DNA of 64,000 nt, taken from an uncultured Arenicella sp. Its GTDB lineage: Bacteria; Pseudomonadota; Gammaproteobacteria; Arenicellales; Arenicellaceae. Positions within the stretch are counted from its first letter, which is position 1. Each line of letters begins with the position of its first letter. Position numbers and translations under genes: made by a program. Location of the stretch: positions 1 to 64,000 of the forward strand of contig CALIVT010000007.1 in NCBI GenBank assembly GCA_938048185.1, read 5' to 3'. Below the pieces are notes generated by a model. The model was not told where the DNA came from. It worked only from the letters and a program-made list of their open reading frames with translations, and searched no databases. Positions 34,049 to 42,464 of the stretch are shown here, one piece after another.

Positions 34049-34288
34049 GTGACGACTGAAGATTTAGTCAAAAAGTCCATGGATATTCATGGTGGCACTC
34101 AGGCTGAGTTTGCTCAGGCATGCAGAATTTCTCAAGGTTTAGTGAGTCAATTTTTGTCTGGCGCAAAGCAACCTGGGTGGCGAACTTGTCAACAGATTGA
34201 GCGAGTTACTGATGGCAAAGTCACGCGATACCAGCTTCGATCAGACATTTTTGGTAACGAGAATCTAGCAGAGAATACCGAGCGGTAA
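34049..34288 (+). CDS. Cro/YdaS-like DNA-binding protein
   Basis: 79 residues. A Cro-type helix-turn-helix is visible in MDIHGGTQAEFAQACRISQGLVSQFLSGAKQPGWRTCQQIERVTDGKVTRYQLRSDIF, a form typical of YdaS/Cro proteins that regulate lambdoid early promoters. The start is GTG at 34049 (a TTG at 34046 is in frame). No Shine-Dalgarno sequence precedes it, and the promoter -10 box ends only 6 bp before it, which suggests leaderless translation. No lytic genes follow; the next gene is an unrelated acyltransferase on the other strand. Confidence 0.8.
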   Translation: MTTEDLVKKSMDIHGGTQAEFAQACRISQGLVSQFLSGAKQPGWRTCQQIERVTDGKVTRYQLRSDIFGNENLAENTER

Positions 34289-34625
34289 CACGGAATACTT
34301 GCATTCGTACCTGAAACAAATTTAGTCCCCCCGACGCGAGATGCTGGTCTCGGCAATTTGGTTGGTGGCCTCCCGCGATCGCTTCAAAGGAGGTTGTTTT
34401 CCTTTGCCAAGTAAGTGGGCTGGTCATGGTAAAGCCCTTATTCGTTTGCGGTCATTTTTCGTTACGCAATTATTCTATTAACGCCGGGACCGTCCTCGAA
34501 TTTTGTTTTGAGTAATGGCTCATTATCCGGACTAGCTTATTATGGCCTTACCGAAATAGTGTGCCTCGGTATAGAACATACCGTTAGAGAGCAAGGGCAT
34601 AACGTTATAGCTGCTAGGTTTAAAT
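34289..34625. other. Intergenic gap of 337 bp
   Basis: Between the cro-like gene and the acyltransferase stop. Short open frames are present but none has a credible start or recognisable product. I see no RNA gene or clear terminator. It may be eroded phage DNA. Confidence 0.4.
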
Positions 34626-35657
34626 TTACGAGAGCCTGCGAGCAGCACGCATCATGGGTCGTTCGACAAAACGAAAGAGTACTGCTGAAACAAAGAGCGT
34701 TAACCCGAAGGCGAGCGCAATGGCCCATTTGGAATGCAATTCGAGCACTTGATGCAACACAATGATTACGAAAAAGTGCGTTAGGTAGAATGAATAGGAA
34801 ACGTCGGCAATCAATTTTACCACTCTTGAGCTTAATGTCGGTAAGGTCAACGCGAGTACAAATAAAGCGCCTAATCCGATACCGGTAACGAAACTCGGGT
34901 TAAATTCTTGCCGTGCCCAGAACGGGTAAAGTAGGGTGCCGACGATGAAAATACTGAGCAAAATAAGTTTGTTCACTGCCTTGAGTCTTTCTTGTTTGTA
35001 ATAGATGTAAACGCCGATAAAAAAGAAACAACACTGGGCTATGAAGGCGTTGTTAAGCAAGAGGCTGCGGCGCTGCTCGATTGATTCGTCGAGCTCAGCG
35101 AGTTGGGCGCTATATATCCAGTCTAAGGACTCTTGTGCGGCAAAATAAACCCAAACTATTGATGCCAAAACTGACACCGCTAGAGTGAGGTTCAGCCGCT
35201 TTCGGAACAAGTGCAACATCATCGGTGCGAGCGAATACCAAAGCACTTCAATGGTTAAAGTCCAAGTGACGTGCAGCGAGTCGTAGATGATAAGTTGCTT
35301 GGGAAAAAGATGTTGCAGCGCCACGAAATTGCTTATCAGTCCCCACGGGTTATCATAGATTTTGCCCCAATAAATGGTGCCGCTTGCTATGCCTGCGGTC
35401 AAAAATATAAGTATATAGACGGGGTAAATTCGAAACACTCGGTGCAGTATATACGTCCGTAGGGAATGACGTTCAGCGCTTTGAATAATAAGAAATCCAC
35501 TAATCAAGAAGAACAGTTGAACCCCAATTATTCCACCGAATTCTCCCAAGAAAGGAACGTTGAATTGGTAGACATGATTAACGTGGTGAAAGAAAACCGA
35601 CAACACTGCAAGCGCTCGCAAGCCGTCGACATTATTGATTTCACCCGCTTTTTTCAT
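34626..35657 (-). CDS. Acyltransferase 3 family membrane protein (OafA-like)
   Basis: 343 residues with about ten membrane helices. The N-terminal NVDGLRALAVLSVFFHHVNHVY holds the family Asp-Gly-Leu-Arg and the catalytic-type His pair. GVQLFFLISGFLI and FVERP near the C-terminus (RFVERPMMRAA) are also family features. These enzymes transfer acyl groups, often acetyl, to cell-surface sugars such as O-antigen. No polysaccharide genes are nearby, so the acceptor is unknown. It is flanked by gene-poor DNA on both sides and next to the orphan phage switch, consistent with an accessory island. Confidence 0.9.
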   Translation of the reverse strand: MKKAGEINNVDGLRALAVLSVFFHHVNHVYQFNVPFLGEFGGIIGVQLFFLISGFLIIQSAERHSLRTYILHRVFRIYPVYILIFLTAGIASGTIYWGKIYDNPWGLISNFVALQHLFPKQLIIYDSLHVTWTLTIEVLWYSLAPMMLHLFRKRLNLTLAVSVLASIVWVYFAAQESLDWIYSAQLAELDESIEQRRSLLLNNAFIAQCCFFFIGVYIYYKQERLKAVNKLILLSIFIVGTLLYPFWARQEFNPSFVTGIGLGALFVLALTLPTLSSRVVKLIADVSYSFYLTHFFVIIVLHQVLELHSKWAIALAFGLTLFVSAVLFRFVERPMMRAARRLS

Positions 35658-36160
35658 GTCGTATATAGTTGTAATTGTTACTGCTGCTTTTAGCTCTTAA
35701 CCCGATGGGCCCAGATATTGAATTTGCTAAGTCGTGAGCTTTACGTCTGTCGAAATAGGACCGCAAGACTACTATGGATTGGCATTGCGTTAAACAAAAT
35801 AAGGGCAGGGTTGCTAACACTGATCACCTTATCTTTGAGGACAGTTAAATTATTGAATCTACGTTTGGCTTAGGATGTCGATTTGCGCTGTTGATAAAGG
35901 CCATGAACGCTAGCGATGTTATCTGATTATTTAGGGTGCGCGGTTTCGAGTAACGGTGCGTAGACTCTCTGTCGTTTTAAGAATGTTGTTAAACCGGTGT
36001 TTGAAAAGCGTTATCGAACAATTTTGCCAAACGAGAAAGGTCTGCAATTGCTAGCTTGATCGCGGCAACGGTGCTTTCGTATGTCTTACGTAAACACCGT
36101 CAATCGCTAGTATAGCTAAAGAGACAAAACGCGAAGGATTGGTCACGCTTAAATGGCCTA
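35658..36160. other. Gene-free stretch of about 500 bp
   Basis: No open frame with a family match, no RNA gene and no clear repeat were seen. It contains the acyltransferase promoter at its left end. The rest may be decayed sequence of the same accessory patch as the RAYT relic and cI/cro genes. Confidence 0.4.
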
Positions 36161-36189
36161 ATTAGCCAGTGCCACGAGCACTGGCTAAT
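36161..36189 (-). terminator. Hairpin terminator of the lactonase-like gene
   Basis: Perfect 12-bp stem ATTAGCCAGTGC/GCACTGGCTAAT with a CACGA loop, 17 bp past the stop at 36206. The minus strand continues TAGGCC without a long T-tract. Confidence 0.6.
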
Positions 36190-36205
36190 GCTGTCAGGCT
36201 TTTAT

Positions 36206-37543
36206 TTAGAACGCGACAATGCCTTGCGTATTTTGCTGTGGTAGATCGCTTACGGTTTGCACAAAATCGAGCGCGCCATTTTCGCCAACTTTATACACTC
36301 CAATGCTGCCGCTAAGGCCGAACAACTGATATAGATAGTCGCCATCGTCACTCAACCATAAGTCAACCCAACCGTCGGTGGTGCCAAATGGGTCGCCCTC
36401 TGCTGGGCCAGTACCGGCCGCCGCTGTTCGGTTTAGTAGCTCGGTTTTGCCGTCTTCAAATGAATAGGTCGAGATTGTCGACTCCAAGGCATTGCTTACC
36501 CAGAATACGCTTTCATCGTGTGAGAATTCGATCCAACACGCGGTTCGTTCGCCATCGAATTGACCGGTGCCGGTGATAACGTCAATCGCGACTGGCGTTA
36601 ATTCACCAAAGCGGCCTAATTCCCACGTTGAAACTGACCCGGTCTGTAAAGCGGCAAACGCGGGAGGCGTGCCGTCTGCTTGAAATTCACGTGCCTCGGT
36701 GACTACTATGTATTGTTTGCCGTTCTCCTGCACAATTTCAAAGCCGATAGCGCTGGCCAAGTTTCGGTTATCAGGGTTGTTAACATCGGTCGACGCGGCG
36801 GCACTAACAGGGTTGCGACTTAAGCGGCCACCACGACGAACTTCGTATACCACTATTTCGTCGTTACTGCCGCTGTTCAGCGAGACTGAGCCGGCGTTGA
36901 TTGATGACACTACCAAGAACCGTCCGTCTGGTGAAAATTGAACCGCCGATGGGCGATTTTCCAGTAGGCGAACAGAGTTTCTGATCGGTCTTAGACGCCC
37001 ACGTTCATTGATGCGAAAGCCGGTTAAATTGCCTTCTTGGTCGGGCTCGCCTGCGAATTGTCCGTCCGCATCTATGCTTGATACATACACCAGGCCGTTG
37101 TGATACGCGACGCTATTTGGGCCTACGCCGTACACCTGTTGTACATCAGTGAGGCGCAGTGAGAAATCATCATTTACCTTAAAAACACTGACCGTATTGC
37201 TGCCAGCGTTCACCGCAATTACGTGCTCTCGGTCGTCGGTTATGATTAGCGAGTACGCAGAAATCAGCGGGTCTAGGCCTTCACCGCCATCGAAGGCTGC
37301 ACCTTTGCCGCCGGTTAAAACGGTGTTGATCAGCTCTAGTGTGCCGTCATCATTGCGGCCATAAGAGACGATGCTATTGGCTTCAAAGTCGTTGGTCATC
37401 GCGTATACAGCGCCTTCAAATGAGGTTGCCTGTGGCTTCGGTTTATAAAATTTCTGGAAGTTACTTTGAGCGTACACGCTGATTGAGAGCGATAGCGTCG
37501 AGAAAATTAGGCCATTTATTGCCGCGGTTTTTACAATGTTCAT
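36206..37543 (-). CDS. Exported beta-propeller protein (lactonase/YVTN type)
   Basis: 445 residues with a signal peptide (TAAINGLIFSTLSLSISVYA). The mature part repeats propeller-blade motifs: GAVYAMTNDFEANSIVSYGRNDDGTLELI, HVIAVNAGSNTVSVFKVNDDFSLRL, RFLVVSSINAGSVSLNSGSNDEIVVYEVRRGGRLS, SVFWVSNALESTISTYSFEDGK and YLYQLFGLSGSIGVYKVGENGALDFV. This is the 6-phosphogluconolactonase-like/YVTN seven-bladed fold. Secretion argues against a cytosolic sugar-lactone role; function unknown. It is divergent from the phoX gene across 370 bp. Confidence 0.82.
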   Translation of the reverse strand: MNIVKTAAINGLIFSTLSLSISVYAQSNFQKFYKPKPQATSFEGAVYAMTNDFEANSIVSYGRNDDGTLELINTVLTGGKGAAFDGGEGLDPLISAYSLIITDDREHVIAVNAGSNTVSVFKVNDDFSLRLTDVQQVYGVGPNSVAYHNGLVYVSSIDADGQFAGEPDQEGNLTGFRINERGRLRPIRNSVRLLENRPSAVQFSPDGRFLVVSSINAGSVSLNSGSNDEIVVYEVRRGGRLSRNPVSAAASTDVNNPDNRNLASAIGFEIVQENGKQYIVVTEAREFQADGTPPAFAALQTGSVSTWELGRFGELTPVAIDVITGTGQFDGERTACWIEFSHDESVFWVSNALESTISTYSFEDGKTELLNRTAAAGTGPAEGDPFGTTDGWVDLWLSDDGDYLYQLFGLSGSIGVYKVGENGALDFVQTVSDLPQQNTQGIVAF

Positions 37544-37913
37544 GTTAGTTTCCTTTGGTTAGGTGTCGATTTAGATAGGGTTATGGTTGACGTAGATCGA
37601 CTTTAATTTCGAAATACACGATCCTAGACCTTTGTAAAGTGTTAATGCTTGGTGACGTTTTGGTATGTAATGCGTTTGCGCGTGACGCGGTCAGAGCGAA
37701 ACGCATGGCAATTTATTGCAACTGTATTAGGGTTTTTCTAGATCGCGAACCATTTGCAAATTTTTCCTTAGTGCCGATGGTGCCGACAGCTCGATGGTGC
37801 CGAGTTAATCGGTTTCGACAATGTTAATCGGTTGCGACAATGTCCTTGAATCGTAATGCGACTGTGCGACACTCTGTCGTGAGTTTTTGTAACCGTTTTA
37901 TGAGTAAATTAGA
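37544..37913. promoter_or_regulatory. Divergent promoter gap with tandem 19-bp repeat
   Basis: Holds the promoters of the lactonase-like and PhoX genes. GTTAATCGGTTTCGACAAT (37804-37822) is followed directly by GTTAATCGGTTGCGACAAT (37823-37841); just upstream GATGGTGCCGA also occurs twice (near 37778 and 37795). Weak PhoB-box-like halves (CTGTGCG at 37862, CTGTCGT at 37874) lie nearer the phoX start. Function of the repeats is unknown. Confidence 0.45.
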
Positions 37914-39872
37914 ATGAATGAAGATGCCGACAACCGAATCACTAACCCGAGAATCTCAGCGGCTAATAGCTTTGAAGATATTTGTGAGCGTCGTTTAACG
38001 CGTCGTGGGTTTGTCAAAGCGGGCGTATTAGCTGGCGCAACTGTGGGTACTTTGCAGTTAGCAGGCTGCAGTGACGATGCGCCTGAGAAGCTCGCGCAGG
38101 AAGAAAACACATGGCGTCAGAATAACCCATACAAATCGCGATACGATTTTATAGAAATCGAGCACGGCACCGATGAACATCATCACGTCGCGCCTGATCA
38201 TGACGCCAAGGTTCTTATTCGTTGGGGTGATCCGCTGTTTAAGAATTCGCCAGAGTTTGACCCCGCAAATCAAACTGGCGAGGCGCAGAAGTTACAGTTT
38301 GGGTATAACAACGATTACATAGGCTATCTAGGTCTAGAACCAAAGAGTGGTCAAGACGCGCGTGCGTTGTTGTGCATTAATCATGAGTACCCGATTCCAG
38401 GTTTGATGTTCCCGAACTATCCTAAAAGTGGCTATCAGAATGTGACCGCCGAACAGGTCGCGATTACGCAGGCGTCGGTTGGCAATACCATTGTTGAGGT
38501 CGGCTTGGAGAATGGTGAATGGCAGGTAAATACCAATTCTTCGTATAACCGTCGAATACAATGCTTGGATACTGAGATCGAAGTAACTGGGCCAGCGGCA
38601 GGCCACCCGCGCATGCGGACATCGCTTGATCGAAGCGGTAGAAACGTAATTGGTACGATGAACAACTGTGCAGGTGGTATGACTCCTTGGGGCACGTATT
38701 TGAGCTGTGAAGAAAACTTTAACTATCATTTTTCTGGTGAGCTTGATGAAAAACACCTAGAAGCAAAAAACCACCAGCGTTACAACGTACCTTCCGCTTA
38801 CTTTGCTTGGGGCGAGCATGATCACCGCTTCGATATTGCTAAGGAACCGAACGAAGCAAACCGCTTTGGATGGGTAGTCGAGATCGACCCATTGAACCCG
38901 AAGTCCAAACCGAAAAAGCGCACCGCATTGGGGCGCTTCAAACACGAAGGCGGCGAAACCATTGTTGCGCCCGATGGTCGACTGGTAGTGTACATGGGTG
39001 ACGATCAGCAATTTGAGTATCTGTATAAATTTGTAAGCCGCGATAAAGTTGACCTAGAAAATCCCAGGGCGAATAAAGACGTGTTAGACCACGGAACCTT
39101 ATACGTGGCCAAATTTTATGACGAAGGCTATTTGGAATGGCTACCGCTGGTGCACGAAAATGGGCCACTGCAAACCCAGTTCGACTCGCAGGCTGAGGTG
39201 TTAATCGAAGTGCGCCGCGCGGCTGACTTGTTGGGTGCGACACCGATGGATCGACCAGAAGACGTGGTGCCGAATGACGTGAATGGCAAGGTGTATGTCA
39301 TGCTCACAAATAATAGTAAACGCACCGCCGCTAATAACGCCAACCCCAGAACCGAAAACTATTTTGGTCATATTATCGAACTCACTGAATTGGACAACGA
39401 TTTCGCCAGCACCAAGGGTTATTGGGACATTTTGGTGAAATGCGGCAATCCAGCCATTGCGAGCCATGCAGCGGACTGGAACCCAAACACCTCAGAAAAT
39501 GGCTGGTTTGCCAGCCCCGACAATGCCGTGGTAGACCCGTCTGGCCGGCTTTGGGTATCGAGTGATCAAGGTGGTAAAGCGTTTATGAGTGGCACCAGCG
39601 ATGGACTTTGGGCACTAGAGACAGAAGGAGATTTGCGCGGCACCGGCAAAATGTTCTTTCGTGCACCCAAAGGCGCAGAGTTATGTGGCCCTATTTTCTC
39701 GGATGATGGTGAGAGCCTATTTGTCGCGGTCCAACACCCTGGTGACGATGGCAAACCGGGCGCTGTGCGGGTAGAAACTGCGGCGACTCAATGGCCAGAC
39801 TTTAGCGATGGCATGCCGCCTCGGCCATCGATTATGGCAATCCGTAAGCAAGGTGGCGGTGCGGTCGGCTGA
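37914..39872 (+). CDS. phoX: PhoX family alkaline phosphatase
   Basis: 652 residues. A twin-arginine signal is visible (RLTRRGFVKAGVLAGATVGTLQLAGC), predicting Tat export of a folded metalloenzyme; the final AGC could also be a lipobox. DUF839/PhoX landmarks include CINHEYPIPG, NNCAGGMTPWGTYLSCEENF, GRFKHEGGETIVAPDGRLVVYMGDD, the ENGWFASPDNAVVDPSGRLW propeller blade and AELCGPIFSDDGESLFVAVQHPG. PhoX enzymes are calcium/iron phosphomonoesterases that release phosphate from organic esters in the periplasm. Opposite is a fasciclin gene, separated by a perfect terminator. Confidence 0.92.
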   Translation: MNEDADNRITNPRISAANSFEDICERRLTRRGFVKAGVLAGATVGTLQLAGCSDDAPEKLAQEENTWRQNNPYKSRYDFIEIEHGTDEHHHVAPDHDAKVLIRWGDPLFKNSPEFDPANQTGEAQKLQFGYNNDYIGYLGLEPKSGQDARALLCINHEYPIPGLMFPNYPKSGYQNVTAEQVAITQASVGNTIVEVGLENGEWQVNTNSSYNRRIQCLDTEIEVTGPAAGHPRMRTSLDRSGRNVIGTMNNCAGGMTPWGTYLSCEENFNYHFSGELDEKHLEAKNHQRYNVPSAYFAWGEHDHRFDIAKEPNEANRFGWVVEIDPLNPKSKPKKRTALGRFKHEGGETIVAPDGRLVVYMGDDQQFEYLYKFVSRDKVDLENPRANKDVLDHGTLYVAKFYDEGYLEWLPLVHENGPLQTQFDSQAEVLIEVRRAADLLGATPMDRPEDVVPNDVNGKVYVMLTNNSKRTAANNANPRTENYFGHIIELTELDNDFASTKGYWDILVKCGNPAIASHAADWNPNTSENGWFASPDNAVVDPSGRLWVSSDQGGKAFMSGTSDGLWALETEGDLRGTGKMFFRAPKGAELCGPIFSDDGESLFVAVQHPGDDGKPGAVRVETAATQWPDFSDGMPPRPSIMAIRKQGGGAVG

Positions 39873-39907
39873 TGCCGTATATGGCTTGTTCGTTGAAATA
39901 GAAAGCC

Positions 39908-39943
39908 AAATAGAAAGCTCCGCAATAGCGGAGCTTTCTATTT
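39908..39943. terminator. Bidirectional terminator between phoX and the fasciclin gene
   Basis: Perfect 16-bp inverted repeat AAATAGAAAGCTCCGC / GCGGAGCTTTCTATTT with an AATA loop. The T-rich ends on both strands serve the two convergent genes. Confidence 0.9.
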
Positions 39944-39961
39944 GCACTCCGAACGCGGGCT

Positions 39962-40447
39962 TTACGCGGGCGGAAGCAGCACTTGGTCTATAATGTAGAT
40001 CGTGCCGTTGCTCGCGGTGATTGCGTCACCTACTTGGTTGGGCGCTGTTCCGGTTGTTTCTGGTAATGCTGAGAAGGGCTGATTCCCGGATAATACGTGG
40101 TAGTTTACGACGGCCTCAACTTCTGCTGCCGATAGGCCATCAACCGTCGATTGAATTGCCGCAAACGCGCCATTGGTCGGTGCGAAAACCGTGAGCGGGC
40201 CAGCGCCGCTTAAAGCATCAACTTGCCCTGGCGTGAGCACGCTTGCGAGTGTGGATAGGTCGCCCGTTGCGGTCGCGAGCTCAGCAATGGTTTGCGCCGA
40301 GGTTTGTGCGTGAGCAGGTAAGATTACCGAGTTTAAAACAGGCTTGGCCCATTCTGTTTGTGCTACCGCTAATACGCCAGCGGCTGTTGTGCCTGTGTGC
40401 AATATTTTACGACGACTTTCGTTTTTAGGTTTTTTGTTTTTCGACAT
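39962..40447 (-). CDS. Exported single-domain fasciclin protein
   Basis: About 161 residues from the ATG at 40447, which has GGAG nine bases upstream; the longer frame to 40540 lacks support. The N-terminus has an Arg pair and hydrophobic stretch (SRRKILHTGTTAAGVLAVAQ) and an Ala-rich end PAHAQTSA, probably a Tat-like or Sec signal. Residues ~50-161 are one FAS1 domain (TIAELATATGDLSTLASVL, LTVFAPTNGAFAAI, EAVVNYHVLSG, GTIYIIDQVLLPP). FAS1 domains mediate adhesion or extracellular-matrix contacts. Role here unknown. Convergent with phoX. Confidence 0.88.
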   Translation of the reverse strand: MSKNKKPKNESRRKILHTGTTAAGVLAVAQTEWAKPVLNSVILPAHAQTSAQTIAELATATGDLSTLASVLTPGQVDALSGAGPLTVFAPTNGAFAAIQSTVDGLSAAEVEAVVNYHVLSGNQPFSALPETTGTAPNQVGDAITASNGTIYIIDQVLLPPA

Positions 40448-40750
40448 TGTCTTTGTCTCCAATGAATTTTCACAACAGCGAATACTTACGTAGTTAAAAG
40501 TATGTCGATGTTTATGATTGATGGTAAGTAGGGGGTACATCTTGCGCTTCGTAAGAACACGTGCGGATACGCTACAAGGTTTTTTGTGACTGCCTTGTCC
40601 AGATAAAAAAAATGGTAATTTAGATGCAGAGCCGGTTCATTCCTGTGAAGTGGAAGTGAAGTTTTGGGCTGTGTGAGAGGGCGCTTAGCCAAGCGTTGGT
40701 TTGCATAAACGCTTGAATCTCAAATTTTCGACATTATTTAAATTTTAACA
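40448..40750. other. Intergenic gap of 303 bp
   Basis: Divergent promoters for the fasciclin gene and the gene at 40751. No open frame, repeat or RNA element was recognised. Confidence 0.4.
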
Positions 40751-41317
40751 ATGGGAGGAATGATGGATAAATTGAAAACGTGGGTGCTGGCGTTTAGCGC
40801 CATTATATTTCTCAGTTCAAGCTTTCAAGCGCTTGCTGAAAAAAACGAAACATCGAAGACACGGGCTGATAAACCGATGTATTTTTTATATGGTGACCCT
40901 AAGCCTGGCACCAAGTTTAAGCAAAAGCTGTACGAGTCAAATGTGCCCTTCGACTTGCGTTACAGGGAAATGTCGAGCACCTTACAAGCTCGTGTTAAGG
41001 ACGCGTACGGCGGTTTGAAAGACTCCGAAACGCCGCCGTTTCCGACCGAGGGCATGCAGGCTATATACCGGCCGCTGTACAAAGCTAACCGAGCTTTAGA
41101 TGACGAGGGCGATGTGTTGGCGATTGCGATGGTTGATGCAGCCGGCAAAGTCGAAAGTGTCAGTATGTATAAGTCGCCGACCGACAATGTCGCGAGTATG
41201 GTTAATTATATTCTGGTAAATACTAAGTTTGATCCTGCAACCTGTGACGGTACACCGTGTAAAATGGAATTTTTATTTGAGACGCGCTTGGAAGTTAAGC
41301 CGGCGTGGACGCGCTAA
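40751..41317 (+). CDS. Exported protein of unknown function, possibly TonB-C-like
   Basis: Up to 188 residues with a signal peptide (KTWVLAFSAIIFLSSSFQALA). The C-terminal part (VLAIAMVDAAGKVESVSMYKSPTDN, then NYILVNTKFDPATCDGTPCKMEFLFETRLEV) resembles the small alpha/beta fold at the C-terminus of TonB-like transducers, and includes a Cys pair. Three ATGs compete (40751, 40760, 40763). GGGAGGA overlaps the first codons, so the real start is probably 40760 or 40763. I do not recognise a family with confidence. Confidence 0.55.
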   Translation: MGGMMDKLKTWVLAFSAIIFLSSSFQALAEKNETSKTRADKPMYFLYGDPKPGTKFKQKLYESNVPFDLRYREMSSTLQARVKDAYGGLKDSETPPFPTEGMQAIYRPLYKANRALDDEGDVLAIAMVDAAGKVESVSMYKSPTDNVASMVNYILVNTKFDPATCDGTPCKMEFLFETRLEVKPAWTR

Positions 41318-41342
41318 ATGTTAGCTAAATGTTAGAGAGGCG

Positions 41343-42356
41343 TTATTGGTCTGAATATGGAACATACCCCAGCAATGTTCGGGGGTGCTTATCGGTTGCC
41401 AGTAGGAAACCTCGATTGTCTAGCCTAACTAAGCCTTCCCAATTGCGACCTTCTACGTCGATCATTTCAAGTTGTATGGGTGCGCTGTTTACTAACTCGA
41501 CCCTGTTTTCGTTTAATTGAAATTCAACTAAACGTTCGACATTGTCATATTTTTTATGACTTTGACCTTGTCCGTATTTGTCTGCAAGTCTATCTGTCGC
41601 GTCGCGGTTAAACGTATCGCCACTGTATTTGTAGTTGATCGCCCAAAAACGATTTTGCGCATCCAGCGCGGTTGCATCGGTGATGCGATAGGGTAGGGCT
41701 GGAAAGGGTATCGAACGTAACGCATCCGTCTTTCTATTAGTGTCTAGCTCTACGCGCCGCGCTGTGGGTTTGGCGTTCACTCTCGGGTCGTTCACTTCGT
41801 GTATGGCGACCACGCTTTGACCGTCAATAAAAATAGCCTCGTCCCCCATGTTTCGCATATTGCTTTGTGTCTCGAGCTTAGTCAGTCGTGTTTGGTCAAT
41901 TGTAATGGACGCATTCGCGCTAAAACGTATGGTTCCAGGAACCACAAAACTTTGGTAGGTACCCAGATAATTAATGGCTTCGATTGATAACCACACCGTG
42001 TCGTCTTGGCAGGCGATGGCCTCAAAACCATCGAAGATCGCAACGGTTTTGCGTAAGTCTCGTTCATTTATCAGAATTTTCTTCGCGGCCAGCGGTGCGG
42101 AACTTTTACCGTCTAAGAAGTCATCGATCCTTTGTTTGTCTATATAGTAAAAATAGCTCTGTTTAGTATCGCTAAGTCGGCGCGGATACTGTGGCATCAA
42201 TATTAGTTTATCACCGCACCAGGTTAACCCCGATATCTCAGCGTCGGCTTGATCCAGCGGCGGCGATAAGGGGATGATTCTAACCGCGGTTTCGGGTGCC
42301 GCTAGTATTCGAGACGACATGACGCATAGTAATAAGATTGTGGATAAATATTTCAT
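41343..42356 (-). CDS. Exported esterase-like/phytase-like propeller protein
   Basis: 337 residues, signal peptide KYLSTILLLCVMSSRILAA. The mature part has propeller-type blade ends and the pattern EISGLTWCGDKLILMPQ, FDGFEAIACQDDTVWLSIEA, NMRNMGDEAIFIDGQSVVAIHE, RITDATALDAQNRFWAINYKY and NWEGLVRLDNRGFLLATD, which resembles the esterase-like/phytase propeller family (PF13449-type). This is a tentative match. It lies downstream of the TonB-dependent receptor on the same strand, but a terminator at 42414 separates the two. Possibly a periplasmic phosphate-ester handling protein. Confidence 0.6.
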   Translation of the reverse strand: MKYLSTILLLCVMSSRILAAPETAVRIIPLSPPLDQADAEISGLTWCGDKLILMPQYPRRLSDTKQSYFYYIDKQRIDDFLDGKSSAPLAAKKILINERDLRKTVAIFDGFEAIACQDDTVWLSIEAINYLGTYQSFVVPGTIRFSANASITIDQTRLTKLETQSNMRNMGDEAIFIDGQSVVAIHEVNDPRVNAKPTARRVELDTNRKTDALRSIPFPALPYRITDATALDAQNRFWAINYKYSGDTFNRDATDRLADKYGQGQSHKKYDNVERLVEFQLNENRVELVNSAPIQLEMIDVEGRNWEGLVRLDNRGFLLATDKHPRTLLGYVPYSDQ

Positions 42357-42413
42357 TTTGCCGGAACGAGTTTACTCTGAAACAAATGATTGTGGCGTAT
42401 TACAGCGCATTAA

Positions 42414-42440
42414 AAAGGGCCAGCGTATCGCTGACCCTTT
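42414..42440 (-). terminator. Terminator of the TonB-dependent receptor gene
   Basis: Stem AAAGGG-C-CAGCG / CGCTG-A-CCCTTT with a TAT loop and one mismatch. On the minus strand it is followed by TTTTTAAT. It is 25 bp past the receptor stop. Confidence 0.8.
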
Positions 42441-42464
42441 GTTGAGAAAAATACAGTGGTCCGA

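Noticed and set aside
34508-34765. Plus-strand open frame of 85 codons
   Set aside because: It overlaps the 3' end of the acyltransferase gene antisense and has no recognisable product.
35658-36160. Possible small RNA or hidden gene in the 500-bp gap
   Set aside because: No promoter-terminator pair, conserved fold or credible open frame could be made out by eye.
33286-36205. A resident prophage
   Set aside because: Apart from the repressor/Cro pair there is no integrase, replication, structural or lysis gene; at most a remnant.
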